Below are positions 56,014 to 64,000 of a DNA stretch of 64,000 nucleotides, piece by piece. The position numbers were made by a program, and so were the translations under genes. This DNA comes from Bacteroidota bacterium (GTDB lineage: Bacteria > Bacteroidota > Bacteroidia > AKYH767-A > 2013-40CM-41-45), in assembly GCA_004295015.1 (NCBI GenBank), contig SHNE01000049.1, forward strand, positions 1 to 64,000. The letters run 5' to 3'. Each line of letters begins with the position of its first letter. The stretch's first letter is position 1. A model generated the notes under the pieces. It made no database searches, was not told the origin of the DNA, and worked only from the letters and a program-made list of their open reading frames with translations.

Positions 56014-57600
56014 ATGAAAATTATTCTGTTTACCCTTTGCATTTTATTTTATACTAATTTATGTCCGGCTCAAAACAATTTTCAGAGAGTAGTTGGTGGA
56101 ATTTCCGACGATGATGCAAAGCATGTGTGCACCTCAATGGATCAAGCCTTCATTCTGGCAGGTTCAACACTTAGTTTTGGAAACGGAGCGACAGATGGAT
56201 ATTTATTGAAAGTTGATACGAATGGATCCGTTGTTTGGGCAAGTACCTATGGAAATTCCGATGATGATTATTTAGAGTGGGTAGAGCCTACACATGATGG
56301 TGGTTTTATTCTCTGTGGTTATACCTTTTCTGTCTTGAAGCAGGCCTTTCATGCCATTATTATTCGTGTAGATGGAACCGGAAATATTCTTTGGCAAAAG
56401 CAAATTGCTCTTGCTGATGTTACACGTGCATATTGCATCCGCGAAACATTTGATCATGGGTTTATTTTGTGCGGGGAAGAGGATAGCAGTGGAGCCGATG
56501 GTAATATTCTTCTGGTAAAGTTAGACAGTCTCGGAAATCTCCAATGGAATAAGTCATTCGGTATACCTTTGAATGCAGACGTTGGCCAGTGTGTTATTCA
56601 AACGAATGATAGTGGTTTTGCACTTTGTGCTTATTCAAGGTTTGGTTTGAATTCAAGTCTGGCTGTCGTGCTTAAAACGGATCCCCAAGGAATTTTAGAA
56701 TGGAGTAAAAACTATTATTCAGGTTCAACTTCAAATCGAACTTATCCAAATCACATTATTCAAATGGATGATGATAACTATGTAATTTCTGGTAGCACCT
56801 ATATGGTGGGTCAGCCGCAGAATAACCTGTTCTTATTCTCTCTTGATACCGCGGGTCTGGAGCGCTGGTCACATGTCTACTCAACGGGAAATTGGGATCT
56901 ATGCAATAGTATGTTTGAGTTGCCGGAGCTTGATGGCTTTTTGCTTTGTGGGTATACCTCAAGTCCGGCTACCGGTATCGGCAATGCCTTGATTTTAAAA
57001 ACGGACATAAACGGCAATCTGCTTTGGAATGAAAGTTATGGTAATGATACACTGGACAGCTATTTTAATTCTCTATCCATCCAAGGCATGAATAATATAT
57101 TTCTTGTAGGGACTACATACACTTTCGGAGCAGGAGGGCAGGAGGTATTTTTTGCAGCACGTGATACAACGGGACTGTCAAATGGTTGCAATACCACGCA
57201 AGCATTATTCACTTCATATGCATTTCCGTTGACAAACAATCAGGCAACTGCTAATCGCGCCCTGAGTCTAACAGTAGACACATTAAATTACCTGACAGCA
57301 TCCGGTTTTCTCGAAGCAGATCCTTGTCTGAATACTAGCATTGAACAGGCATCGATGATGTCAAAAATTGGCATTTACCCTAATCCCGGAAAAGGGGAAT
57401 TTACCATATCGAATCCCGGATCGGAAAGAGTGATTCAACTAACGGTTACAGATGAACTGGGAAGAATAATTATGCTCATGCCTATAAATTCTGAAGAACA
57501 AAATATCAGATGCAATCTAAGTGCTTTGGCAAAAGGAGTTTATTGTATTGTAGTTTCTACAGCAATTGAGGTAAGGCTTATAAAGTATATTCAAGTGTAG
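56014..57600 (+). CDS. Secreted beta-repeat protein with T9SS sorting domain
   Basis: This 528-residue protein has a signal peptide (cleavage near LCPAQ). Residues about 22-400 hold seven or so repeats of about 50 residues built on D-x-G-F-I-L-C-G and L-V-K-x-D-x-x-G-x-x-x-W (GGFILCGYTFS, ILLVKLDSLGNLQWNKSFG, DGFLLCGYTSS, ALILKTDINGNLLWNESYG). This pattern suggests a beta-propeller. The C-terminal T9SS type A domain reads IGIYPNPGKGEFTI ... AKGVYCIVV. No catalytic motif was found. A surface or secreted binding protein is likely. Confidence 0.82.
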   Translation: MKIILFTLCILFYTNLCPAQNNFQRVVGGISDDDAKHVCTSMDQAFILAGSTLSFGNGATDGYLLKVDTNGSVVWASTYGNSDDDYLEWVEPTHDGGFILCGYTFSVLKQAFHAIIIRVDGTGNILWQKQIALADVTRAYCIRETFDHGFILCGEEDSSGADGNILLVKLDSLGNLQWNKSFGIPLNADVGQCVIQTNDSGFALCAYSRFGLNSSLAVVLKTDPQGILEWSKNYYSGSTSNRTYPNHIIQMDDDNYVISGSTYMVGQPQNNLFLFSLDTAGLERWSHVYSTGNWDLCNSMFELPELDGFLLCGYTSSPATGIGNALILKTDINGNLLWNESYGNDTLDSYFNSLSIQGMNNIFLVGTTYTFGAGGQEVFFAARDTTGLSNGCNTTQALFTSYAFPLTNNQATANRALSLTVDTLNYLTASGFLEADPCLNTSIEQASMMSKIGIYPNPGKGEFTISNPGSERVIQLTVTDELGRIIMLMPINSEEQNIRCNLSALAKGVYCIVVSTAIEVRLIKYIQV

Positions 57601-57607
57601 TACAAAA

Positions 57608-57645
57608 AAAAGCCCTTCTGCATTGAAGAGCTTTTAATTTTTTTT
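57608..57645. terminator. Terminator between convergent genes
   Basis: AAAAGC and CTTC (57608-57618) pair with GAAG and GCTTTT (57625-57635) with one small internal loop, followed by T-rich sequence on the plus strand and an A-run on the other side. Confidence 0.7.
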
Positions 57646-57660
57646 CTTTTTTTTTCAGGA

Positions 57661-58227
57661 TCAGTTCAAACTAGGGTCTTCAGGAAAATTTGCGAGGATT
57701 GCATATTGGCTACCCATAGTACGAAGCACCTGTCCCCATAATTCTTCCGGTTGTGTTGAGAATGCAAAGTCTTTTTTGCAGTTGGAAACAATCCAGGTAC
57801 GGCCTTTGAGTTCATCTTCCAGTTGCTTCGGTTCCCAGCCGCTATAACCTGCAAAGAATCTGATTTCTTCTTTATCAATTTGATTGGTGTCGATCAGAAG
57901 TTTTAAAGTTTCCAGACTTCCGCCCCAATAAATTCCGGGAAGTATCTTCTTACTGCCTTCTAATTTTTCTCCCAGAGTGTGAAGGAAGTGAATCGTATCG
58001 GTTTGCACCGGCCCGCCAAAATACAAGGGCATTTCAAAGGGTGGAAAATCTTCCAATGCGTCGTTTAAATTCAAATCTGTCGGCTTGTTTAAAATGAAGC
58101 CAACACTTCCTTCATTTCCGTGTTCTCCAAGTAAAATTACCGAGCGCTTAAAGTAGGAATCCAAAAGGAAGGGTTCAGAAACTAATATTTTACCAACTTC
58201 CGGCTCAAGATGTACAGATTTTCTCAT
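57661..58227 (-). CDS. YqgE/AlgH family protein
   Basis: This 188-residue protein matches the YqgE/AlgH (DUF179) family: VGKILVSEPFLLDSYFKRSVILLGEHGNEGSVGFILNKPT, PLYFGGPVQTDTIHFLHTLG, and GYSGWEPKQLEDELKGRTWIV. The family has no agreed biochemical function, though AlgH was linked to alginate regulation in Pseudomonas. No signal peptide is seen, so it is cytosolic. Length is typical. Confidence 0.93.
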   Translation of the reverse strand: MRKSVHLEPEVGKILVSEPFLLDSYFKRSVILLGEHGNEGSVGFILNKPTDLNLNDALEDFPPFEMPLYFGGPVQTDTIHFLHTLGEKLEGSKKILPGIYWGGSLETLKLLIDTNQIDKEEIRFFAGYSGWEPKQLEDELKGRTWIVSNCKKDFAFSTQPEELWGQVLRTMGSQYAILANFPEDPSLN

Positions 58228-58541
58228 GTCTCATGTTTTCCGAGTTTCTATTGTTTACATGCTGATTAAATGGCAGGCATGTATAATGTAGAACTCATGT
58301 GTTTATTAATGTGTTTTTACCATTCTCTGACCAACTTGTTATCCAATTATCTCTCCAAAACTTACAGATCATAGTTCTGTTACAGGGCCTTAATTTGGCC
58401 ATACAGGCATCTAATAACACTTTATAAGGCTTTTTAAGCCGGAATAGGCTAAGATCTTTCAGAATGCTTAATTTTGCTGGCCAAAAGGACTGAAATCCAC
58501 CATTGGTTTCTGTTGGAATGGAATCTTCCTAAAATTTCACT
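58228..58541. other. Intergenic region upstream of pdxH
   Basis: These 314 bases between divergent genes hold no visible gene. TAATTTTG at 58469-58476 matches TAnnTTTG and lies 65 bases upstream of pdxH, so it is a plausible -7 element. No further structure stands out. Confidence 0.45.
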
Positions 58542-59195
58542 ATGAGCAAGTTGAGACAAGCAATAAAAAACCTTCGGACCGAGTTTTTTTCAGTTCCGTT
58601 TGATGAAAAAATGGTTTCTCCGAATCCAATAAAGCAATTTGAAGTGTGGATGCAAGATGCCATTCGTGCGGAGGTGGATGAACCAAATGCAATGACACTT
58701 GCGACTGTCGACAAAAAAGGGCAACCGGATGCGCGGGTAGTTTTGCTCAGAGATGTCACTAAATCCGGCTTTTCTTTTTTTACAAATTACCTGAGTAAAA
58801 AGGGAAAAGATATGTCCGCAAGCAAGAAAGTTTGTTTGAATTTTTATTGGATAGAATTAGGAAGACAAGTACGGGTTCTCGGTACGATTGAGAAGTTACC
58901 TGCTGCTCAATCGAACGAATATTTCCATTCGAGACCGCGTGAAAGTCAATTGGGTGCCTGGGCTTCTCATCAAAGTGAGGAGCTTTTGAGTCGGGAATTA
59001 TTGATCGAACGTTTTAAACAGTTAGAAGAAAAGTATAAGAACAAAAAAGTACCCAGACCCCCTCATTGGGGTGGCTATAGAGTAAAACCTACTCATATAG
59101 AATTCTGGCAAGGTCGCCAAAGTCGATTGCATGACAGAGTTGTATATAAAAAAGCGAAAAACACTAAGTGGCAGATCGTGCGATTAAATCCATGA
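58542..59195 (+). CDS. pdxH: Pyridoxamine 5'-phosphate oxidase
   Basis: This 217-residue FMN enzyme oxidises pyridoxine or pyridoxamine 5'-phosphate to pyridoxal 5'-phosphate, the last step of vitamin B6 synthesis and salvage. Motifs: EPNAMTLATVDKKGQPDARVVLLRDV, FTNYLSKKGKDM, FYWIELGRQVRVLGTIEKLP, FHSRPRESQLGAWASHQSE, and the C-terminal PPHWGGYRVKPTHIEFWQGRQSRLHDRVVYK, which binds PLP. Length is normal. Confidence 0.97.
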   Translation: MSKLRQAIKNLRTEFFSVPFDEKMVSPNPIKQFEVWMQDAIRAEVDEPNAMTLATVDKKGQPDARVVLLRDVTKSGFSFFTNYLSKKGKDMSASKKVCLNFYWIELGRQVRVLGTIEKLPAAQSNEYFHSRPRESQLGAWASHQSEELLSRELLIERFKQLEEKYKNKKVPRPPHWGGYRVKPTHIEFWQGRQSRLHDRVVYKKAKNTKWQIVRLNP

Positions 59196-59276
59196 TAAAA
59201 TAAGCCGCTCCTGAAAACAATCAGGCCTGGAGATTGTCTTCTACATGCGTTCTTACAACGCCTTCCAAAAAACCTT

Positions 59277-60536
59277 ATGAATTCACGAATAGTCATTCTT
59301 GTTCTTGTATTATTAGCCATTGACCTTTATGTTTTTCAAGGAGTTCGCTTCCTGATGAATGCTAAGTCGGCACAAATTCAACGCGTAATCAGTATTTGTT
59401 TTTGGATGATTACACTGTTTTCAGTTTCGACAATTGTCATGGCGCAGTTCATCGATTGGCACACTTGGCCAAAATTTATCCGAACCTTTTCTTTTTCGCT
59501 GATAGTTATAATTTACCTTTCCAAATTATTTGTACTTGTATTCTTGTTGTTGGATGATGTTGTTCGCCTCCTCAGATGGATGGGAATTTGGACAGGTCGT
59601 CAGGTAAATGTAACAACAGCTGATGCGGCGGCTCCCGCCATTCGTGTTTCCCGCCTTGATTTTTTAGTAAAGCTTGGTTTTATAGTTGGATCGATTCCTT
59701 TTGTTTCAATGATATACGGAATGATTGGCGGTGCATACGATTATAAAGTGAGGACTGTAAAATTGAAATTTCCAAATCTCCCGAAAGGCTTTGATGGCTT
59801 TCGATTTGTTCAGATTTCGGACTTGCATACCGGAAGTTTTCTAAGTACCGAGCATCTCAAAAAAGCAATCGAATTGGTGATGGACCAAAAACCGGATGCC
59901 ATTTTTATTACAGGTGATCTAGTGAACGATAAGCACACTGAAGCACTTCCTTTCCGTGAAATATTTTCTTCTCTCAAAGCACCGCAGGGCGTTCACTCAA
60001 TTTTTGGAAACCACGACTATGGAGATTATTTTCGATGGGATACGATGGAAGAAAAAATTGCCAACCTTGAGAGCATGAAGAAATTCCAGAAGGAGATTGG
60101 ATGGAATCTGTTGTTGAATGATCATACCTTTCTTGAGAAAGATGGACACAGAATCGGGCTGATTGGAGTTGAAAACTGGAGTTCAAGGATGAATTTTCAG
60201 AAGTACGGTGATATGCATACTTCTACCAGGAATATGGAGCCGGCCGATTTCAATATTTTGCTTTCTCATGACCCATCACATTGGGATGCGGAGGTCACTG
60301 ATAAGTATAAATATGTAGATATCACTTTGTCAGGCCACACACACGGAATGCAGTTTGGAATCGAAATCCCGGGGTTCAAATGGAGTCCGGTGCAATATGT
60401 TTATAAGCAGTGGGCAGATTTATATCAGAAAGGAAATCAGTATTTGTATGTTAACCGCGGACTGGGATTCCTTGCTTACCCGGGAAGAGTAGGTATCTTG
60501 CCGGAAATTACTGTCATAGAATTAAATAAAGCCTGA
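59277..60536 (+). CDS. Membrane-anchored metallophosphoesterase
   Basis: This 419-residue protein has four hydrophobic segments in the first 165 residues and a calcineurin-like phosphoesterase domain facing either side of the membrane. The metal ligands are in ISDLHTG, TGDLVNDK, FGNHDYGDY, LSHDPSHWD and LSGHTHGMQFG. This architecture resembles YpbG/YkuE-type phosphoesterases, some of which act on UDP-glucose or lipid intermediates; the substrate here is unknown. It lies 81 bases after pdxH and seven bases before the TrmH gene, so the three may be co-transcribed. Confidence 0.88.
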   Translation: MNSRIVILVLVLLAIDLYVFQGVRFLMNAKSAQIQRVISICFWMITLFSVSTIVMAQFIDWHTWPKFIRTFSFSLIVIIYLSKLFVLVFLLLDDVVRLLRWMGIWTGRQVNVTTADAAAPAIRVSRLDFLVKLGFIVGSIPFVSMIYGMIGGAYDYKVRTVKLKFPNLPKGFDGFRFVQISDLHTGSFLSTEHLKKAIELVMDQKPDAIFITGDLVNDKHTEALPFREIFSSLKAPQGVHSIFGNHDYGDYFRWDTMEEKIANLESMKKFQKEIGWNLLLNDHTFLEKDGHRIGLIGVENWSSRMNFQKYGDMHTSTRNMEPADFNILLSHDPSHWDAEVTDKYKYVDITLSGHTHGMQFGIEIPGFKWSPVQYVYKQWADLYQKGNQYLYVNRGLGFLAYPGRVGILPEITVIELNKA

Positions 60537-60543
60537 TAAGATT

Positions 60544-61326
60544 ATGTTGTCTAAACAACAGAGCAAAAATATTATTGCACTTCAACAAAAAAAGGTTCGG
60601 AGAAATGAAGAGCTTTTTCTCGTAGAAGGGGAGAAGACTGTTGAAGATCTACTTTTATCTGACTGGAGTATCAGAATGATTTGTATAACTGATAGCATAA
60701 GTCATAATTTAAAGGAGCTCATAAGCCGGAATTATTCCGGTGAACTTATAGAGGTAAGCTCAGAAGAAATGGATCGCATCAGTCCACAAACCGCTCCTCA
60801 AGGTGTATTAGCCATTGTTCATCAAAAGGAAAGTCGTTTCGATATCAGTGAATTCAAAGACCAATTGGTAATTGTGCTGGATGATATTCAGGATCCCGGA
60901 AATCTTGGAACAATAATACGAATAGCTGATTGGTTTGGCATTCGCCATATCGTATGCTCAATGAAAACTGCTGAGTGTTATAACCCGAAAGTTGTTCAAG
61001 CAAGTATGGGTTCTTTATTCAGAACGACTATTCATTATATGGATTTAGCAGAACTTTTTCAGTTGAATGTGGAGACAATTAATCTTCCTGTGTATGGTAC
61101 GCTCATGAAAGGCGAGAATCTGTTTACAACCGAACTAAAGGGAAATGCTTTTCTTATTATGGGAAATGAATCAACCGGTATTTCAGAATCGGTACAATCT
61201 TTTATAAGCAGTCCTTTGAATATACCTTCTTTTGCAGTAGGTTCCGAAAAGGGGCCGGATTCACTAAACGTAGCAATAGCAACCGGAATAGTTTGTGCTG
61301 AGTTCAGACGGCGGGTATTCCGATAA
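60544..61326 (+). CDS. TrmH/SpoU-family RNA 2'-O-methyltransferase
   Basis: This 260-residue SPOUT enzyme has an N-terminal substrate-binding domain (NEELFLVEGEKTVEDLL). The C-terminal knot holds VIVLDDIQDPGNLGTIIRIADWFG, LIMGNESTGIS and GPDSLNVAIATGIVCAEFRR, the three SpoU motifs. It should methylate a ribose 2'-OH in tRNA or rRNA; RlmB or TrmH-like activity cannot be told apart by sight. It begins seven bases after the phosphoesterase gene. Confidence 0.92.
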   Translation: MLSKQQSKNIIALQQKKVRRNEELFLVEGEKTVEDLLLSDWSIRMICITDSISHNLKELISRNYSGELIEVSSEEMDRISPQTAPQGVLAIVHQKESRFDISEFKDQLVIVLDDIQDPGNLGTIIRIADWFGIRHIVCSMKTAECYNPKVVQASMGSLFRTTIHYMDLAELFQLNVETINLPVYGTLMKGENLFTTELKGNAFLIMGNESTGISESVQSFISSPLNIPSFAVGSEKGPDSLNVAIATGIVCAEFRRRVFR

Positions 61327-61455
61327 CTCCTATTACGGTTTAAAGTGCAATGTAAACTGTAACCAGTATACTGAATCCACGAGAGCAATTGGAGAGAAAT
61401 AATCCCACTCATCCCAAAAAAAAACAGTTCAGACAATTTTACTGTCCCGGCTACA

Positions 61456-62001
61456 TCATAACACCGGAGCCGCCATCCCATTTTTACCAACCTTATCTTT
61501 AAAAAATTCCTGCATGATCCCTGCATCTTTTTCAAGGTCACCGCTTGGATAAAAGGGTTTTTCAAAAAAGACCGTTTTCCTTTTGTAATCTATTCCTGCC
61601 ATCACAATCGGTATTCCGGCTTTTGAGGCTATGAAATAGAATCCTGTTTTCCATCGTTTGACGTTTTTTCTGGTTCCTTCCGGAGTAATGGCAACTACAA
61701 AATTCTGCTCCCTTTTAATGATCTCTACAACTTCATCGACCATATTACTTGATTTACTTCTATCAACAGGAAAGCCGCCCAGTTTTTTAAACAGCCAGCC
61801 AAGTGGTGATTCAAATAATTCTTTCTTGCCAAGAAAATTCGATTTGAAGCGCATTATACTTCTTACTGCCACTCCAATGGGGAAGTCCCAGTTACTTGTA
61901 TGTGGAGCGACAATAATAATGTACTTATTTATATTGCGTGGTACATCACCTGAAATTTTCCAGCCTAATATTTTAAATACTGTTTTAAAAATAAATCGCA
62001 T
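61456..62001 (-). CDS. PlsC-like 1-acyl-glycerol-3-phosphate acyltransferase
   Basis: This 181-residue protein has the acyltransferase signature HTSNWDFPIG (HX4D) and ITPEGTRKNVKRWKTGFY (second block, with GTR), plus LGGFPVDRS between them. It belongs to the short lysophospholipid acyltransferase-like group. It may acylate a lysophospholipid or another lipid at the inner membrane; a hydrophobic N-terminus is weak, so membrane association is likely peripheral. Confidence 0.88.
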   Translation of the reverse strand: MRFIFKTVFKILGWKISGDVPRNINKYIIIVAPHTSNWDFPIGVAVRSIMRFKSNFLGKKELFESPLGWLFKKLGGFPVDRSKSSNMVDEVVEIIKREQNFVVAITPEGTRKNVKRWKTGFYFIASKAGIPIVMAGIDYKRKTVFFEKPFYPSGDLEKDAGIMQEFFKDKVGKNGMAAPVL

Positions 62002-62092
62002 AAATATTGCCCGGATTTCTTTTTATACTTTCATGACAAGATACAAAATCATTATTGGATTTTGCTAACGTACAGTTTATACTAAAAATGGC

Positions 62093-63670
62093 TTAAATTT
62101 TACCTGAGGCAGATTCCGCACATCGCTCTCCATCCATTGCTGCTGATACAATTCCGCCAGCATATCCTGCACCTTCGGCACAAGGATACAAGCCTTTAAT
62201 TTCCGGATGTTGCAGACTTTCTTTGTCACGGGGGATTCTGACAGGTGAAGAAGTCCTTGACTCTGTTGCCACCAGGATTGCTTCGTTAGTATAGTATGAC
62301 TTCATTTTTCTTCCAAATTCCTTTAAGCCTATGCGTAGCGCTGAGCTTACTGCGCGCGGGAGTGCGTCGTCCAAATTTACCGAGTTTATTCCGGGTACAT
62401 AAGAACATTTAGGCAACGTTGAAGAGACTTTATTCTCTACAAAGTCAATCAGCCTTTGCGCCGGTGCGACTAATTTTCCACCACCTGCAACAAAGGATTT
62501 CTGCTCAACGGATTCCTGAAAGCGCAAGGCTGCTAATTCTCCGTGTTCGACGAATGGGAGAAAATCCTTTTCTCCTACACTGACAACCATTCCTGAATTA
62601 GCAAAAGGATTATTTCTTTTCGATGGAGACCATCCATTGACTACCATTTCATTATTCTTCGTTGATGCAGGTGCAATTATTCCACCCGGACACATACAAA
62701 AGGAATATACTCCTCTGTCTCCAACTTGTGTTGAAAGTGAATAGCTGGCAGGAGGGAGGAATGGATTTCGGGTCTCGCAATGGTATTGTACCGAGTCAAT
62801 GATTGCCTGAGGATGTTCAATCCTTACTCCTAATGCGAAGTCTTTTCGTTCAATTTTAATTTTTTTTCTGTCAAGCAATTCAAAAATATCTCTGGCAGAA
62901 TGGCCTGTTGCAAGAATCAATTTGTTTGCCCTGAATTCTTTTTCTTCCCCTGTATTGATTTCCTTAGTGAGGACGCCCTTAATTTCATTCTTATCGAAAA
63001 TTATATCTGTCATCCTTGTTTCAAAATGGATCTCGGCTCCGGCCATTAAAATGCTTTCACGAATTGTCTCAACAACTTTGGGAAGTTTATTTGTTCCAAT
63101 GTGCGGGTGGGCATCAATAAGAATTTCGGGATCAGCTCCATGCTTTACAAGAATGGAAAGGATGCGACGGATATCGCCTCTTTTACCTGAACGGGTATAT
63201 AGTTTTCCGTCAGAGTAGGTACCTGCTCCGCCTTCACCAAAGCAATAATTTGAATCAGGATTCACTTGGCCTTCTTTATTGATGGCTGCAAGGTCACGGC
63301 GCCGTTTACGTACATCTTTTCCTCTTTCAATAATTACCGGCTTTAAACCAAGTTCGATAAGACGAAGTGCGGCAAACATTCCGGCCGGTCCAAAACCAAT
63401 TATTAATACCGTCGGTTTAGAACTAATGTCATTGTCAAAATGAAAGCTGTGATCAGGATCTGATTTTATGGGTGATTTCTCATCGATGAAAACTTCAACC
63501 AATAAACGAATTCGCACAATTTTTGAACGTGCGTCTATGGAGCGTTTCAGGATGTTTAAATCGAGCAGGCGAGAAAGTGGGATTTTTAATTCCCCTGATG
63601 CTTTATTTAAAACTTTCGTCCTGTCTGCCGCCTCTTCGGGAAGAAGGACAAGTTCGAGTTGTTTAATCAT
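62093..63670 (-). CDS. FAD-dependent oxidoreductase, COG2509 type
   Basis: This 525-residue protein has an N-terminal domain of about 90 residues (LSRLLDLNILKRSIDARSK) before the FAD loop VLIIGFGPAGMFAALRLIELG near residue 92. It continues with ERGKDVRKRRRDLAAIN, YCFGEGGAGTYSDGKLYTRSGKRG, FILATGHSARDIF-like LILATGHSARDIFELL, and the closing GLYPCAEGAGYAGGIVSAAMDG. These match the uncharacterised FAD protein family often called hypothetical dehydrogenase. The substrate is unknown. The porT-like gene lies 27 bases upstream on the same strand. Confidence 0.9.
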   Translation of the reverse strand: MIKQLELVLLPEEAADRTKVLNKASGELKIPLSRLLDLNILKRSIDARSKIVRIRLLVEVFIDEKSPIKSDPDHSFHFDNDISSKPTVLIIGFGPAGMFAALRLIELGLKPVIIERGKDVRKRRRDLAAINKEGQVNPDSNYCFGEGGAGTYSDGKLYTRSGKRGDIRRILSILVKHGADPEILIDAHPHIGTNKLPKVVETIRESILMAGAEIHFETRMTDIIFDKNEIKGVLTKEINTGEEKEFRANKLILATGHSARDIFELLDRKKIKIERKDFALGVRIEHPQAIIDSVQYHCETRNPFLPPASYSLSTQVGDRGVYSFCMCPGGIIAPASTKNNEMVVNGWSPSKRNNPFANSGMVVSVGEKDFLPFVEHGELAALRFQESVEQKSFVAGGGKLVAPAQRLIDFVENKVSSTLPKCSYVPGINSVNLDDALPRAVSSALRIGLKEFGRKMKSYYTNEAILVATESRTSSPVRIPRDKESLQHPEIKGLYPCAEGAGYAGGIVSAAMDGERCAESASGKI

Positions 63671-63697
63671 AGCTTATGTGCCACCAGATGGCGGGGG

Positions 63698-64000
63698 CTA
63701 TTCAAAGGTAAATGAAATGAGGAATACTTTTGATTTTAATCCTGTCAAGGGACTTGCAAAAGGGGTGTTCTCTGAAATCAAGAGATTGTTTAAGCCGTTG
63801 AACATTTTTATTTCCGGAGAGAATTTGAAATAGGTCATGTAAAAGTCAAAACCCATACCTATCTCATACCCGTAATCACGCTTTTTTAATTTGACGATGT
63901 CTTTATCCTTGTTTAAAACCTTGGCTTGTGAAACCATATCGATTGCATACCGTGCACCGGCTAAAACATAAACCCGGTAATTATTTATTCTGCTGGATTT
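63698..64000 (-). CDS. porT: PorT-like type IX secretion/outer membrane protein, 5' end beyond the window
   Basis: The open frame continues past the right edge and shows the last 100 residues of a beta-barrel protein: NYRVYVLAGARYAIDM, then KKRDYGYEIGMGFDFYMTYFKFSPEIKMFNGLNNLL, ending in KVFLISFTFE with the terminal Phe typical of outer membrane barrels. The order DFY-x-x-YFKFSPE, GLxNLL and FLISFTFE closely resembles the C-terminus of PorT/SprT, needed for T9SS secretion and gliding in Bacteroidota. Only the C-terminus is visible, so a general PorT-family barrel remains possible. Confidence 0.75.
   Translation of the reverse strand, partial: KSSRINNYRVYVLAGARYAIDMVSQAKVLNKDKDIVKLKKRDYGYEIGMGFDFYMTYFKFSPEIKMFNGLNNLLISENTPFASPLTGLKSKVFLISFTFE

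Noticed and set aside
1-64000. CRISPR arrays, insertion sequences and integrated elements
   Set aside because: No regularly spaced repeats, transposase or integrase genes, or terminal inverted repeats with target duplications were found.

Overview
The window is a chromosomal segment of an AT-rich member of the phylum Bacteroidota (Bacteroidetes). Four lines of evidence support this. (1) The primary sigma factor is the short Bacteroidota type of about 288 residues. (2) Several genes have the phylum's promoter element TAnnTTTG, and rpsO has a full TTTG-N19-TACATTTG promoter. (3) Seven secreted proteins end in, or appear to end in, type IX secretion (T9SS) C-terminal sorting domains, and the right edge carries a PorT-like gene. 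(4) It contains families common in the phylum: GWxTD protein, DUF4907 lipoprotein, CotH-kinase surface proteins and an ORF6N protein. No phage, transposase, IS element, CRISPR array or rRNA was seen. Genes on both strands are tightly packed.

Layout. 1-7.4 kb: a TPR protein cut by the left edge, a family 2 glycosyltransferase broken by one in-frame TAA, a GWxTD-domain protein, a membrane glycosyltransferase, two tandem paralogous T9SS cargo proteins and an FMN reductase. 7.5-13 kb: CotH/lamin-tail surface protein, tRNA-Ser(UGA), MFS transporter, CoA-binding protein, rplS and trmD. 13-24.2 kb: coiled-coil secreted protein, an orphan response regulator behind a Fur-like palindrome, a lysine/alanine-dehydrogenase-like enzyme, two small conserved proteins, a candidate intergenic repeat, a NarX/NarL-type two-component pair, a 934-residue T9SS protein, rpe and an ORF6N gene. 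24.2-30 kb: housekeeping block rpoD, pnp, rpsO, accD and class I aldolase. 30-37.2 kb: lipoprotein with a duplicated HGEPGHDC motif, TamA-like Omp85 protein, FAD amine oxidase, tRNA-Ala(GGC), M2 peptidase lipoprotein and DUF4907 lipoprotein. 37.6-46.8 kb: T9SS protein, cold-shock protein, asnB, lpdA, M61 peptidase, ridA and pabA/trpG. 46.9-51.6 kb: thrA-thrB-thrC operon. 51.7-57.6 kb: a second CotH protein, tmRNA (ssrA) and a T9SS beta-repeat protein. 57.7-64 kb: YqgE, pdxH, membrane phosphoesterase, TrmH-type methyltransferase, acyltransferase, FAD oxidoreductase and the porT-like fragment.

How the genes work together. The thr operon takes aspartate to threonine through a fused aspartokinase-homoserine dehydrogenase. 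trmD/rplS, rpsO, pnp, rpoD and ssrA are translation, RNA-turnover and transcription genes. The secreted proteins share one export route (Sec plus T9SS). No complete new multi-gene system was recognised. The most unusual items are local: the nonsense-interrupted glycosyltransferase, the operator plus His/Cys-cluster response regulator, a 15-bp perfect palindrome inside the ORF6N gene, and the duplicated HGEPGHDC motif.
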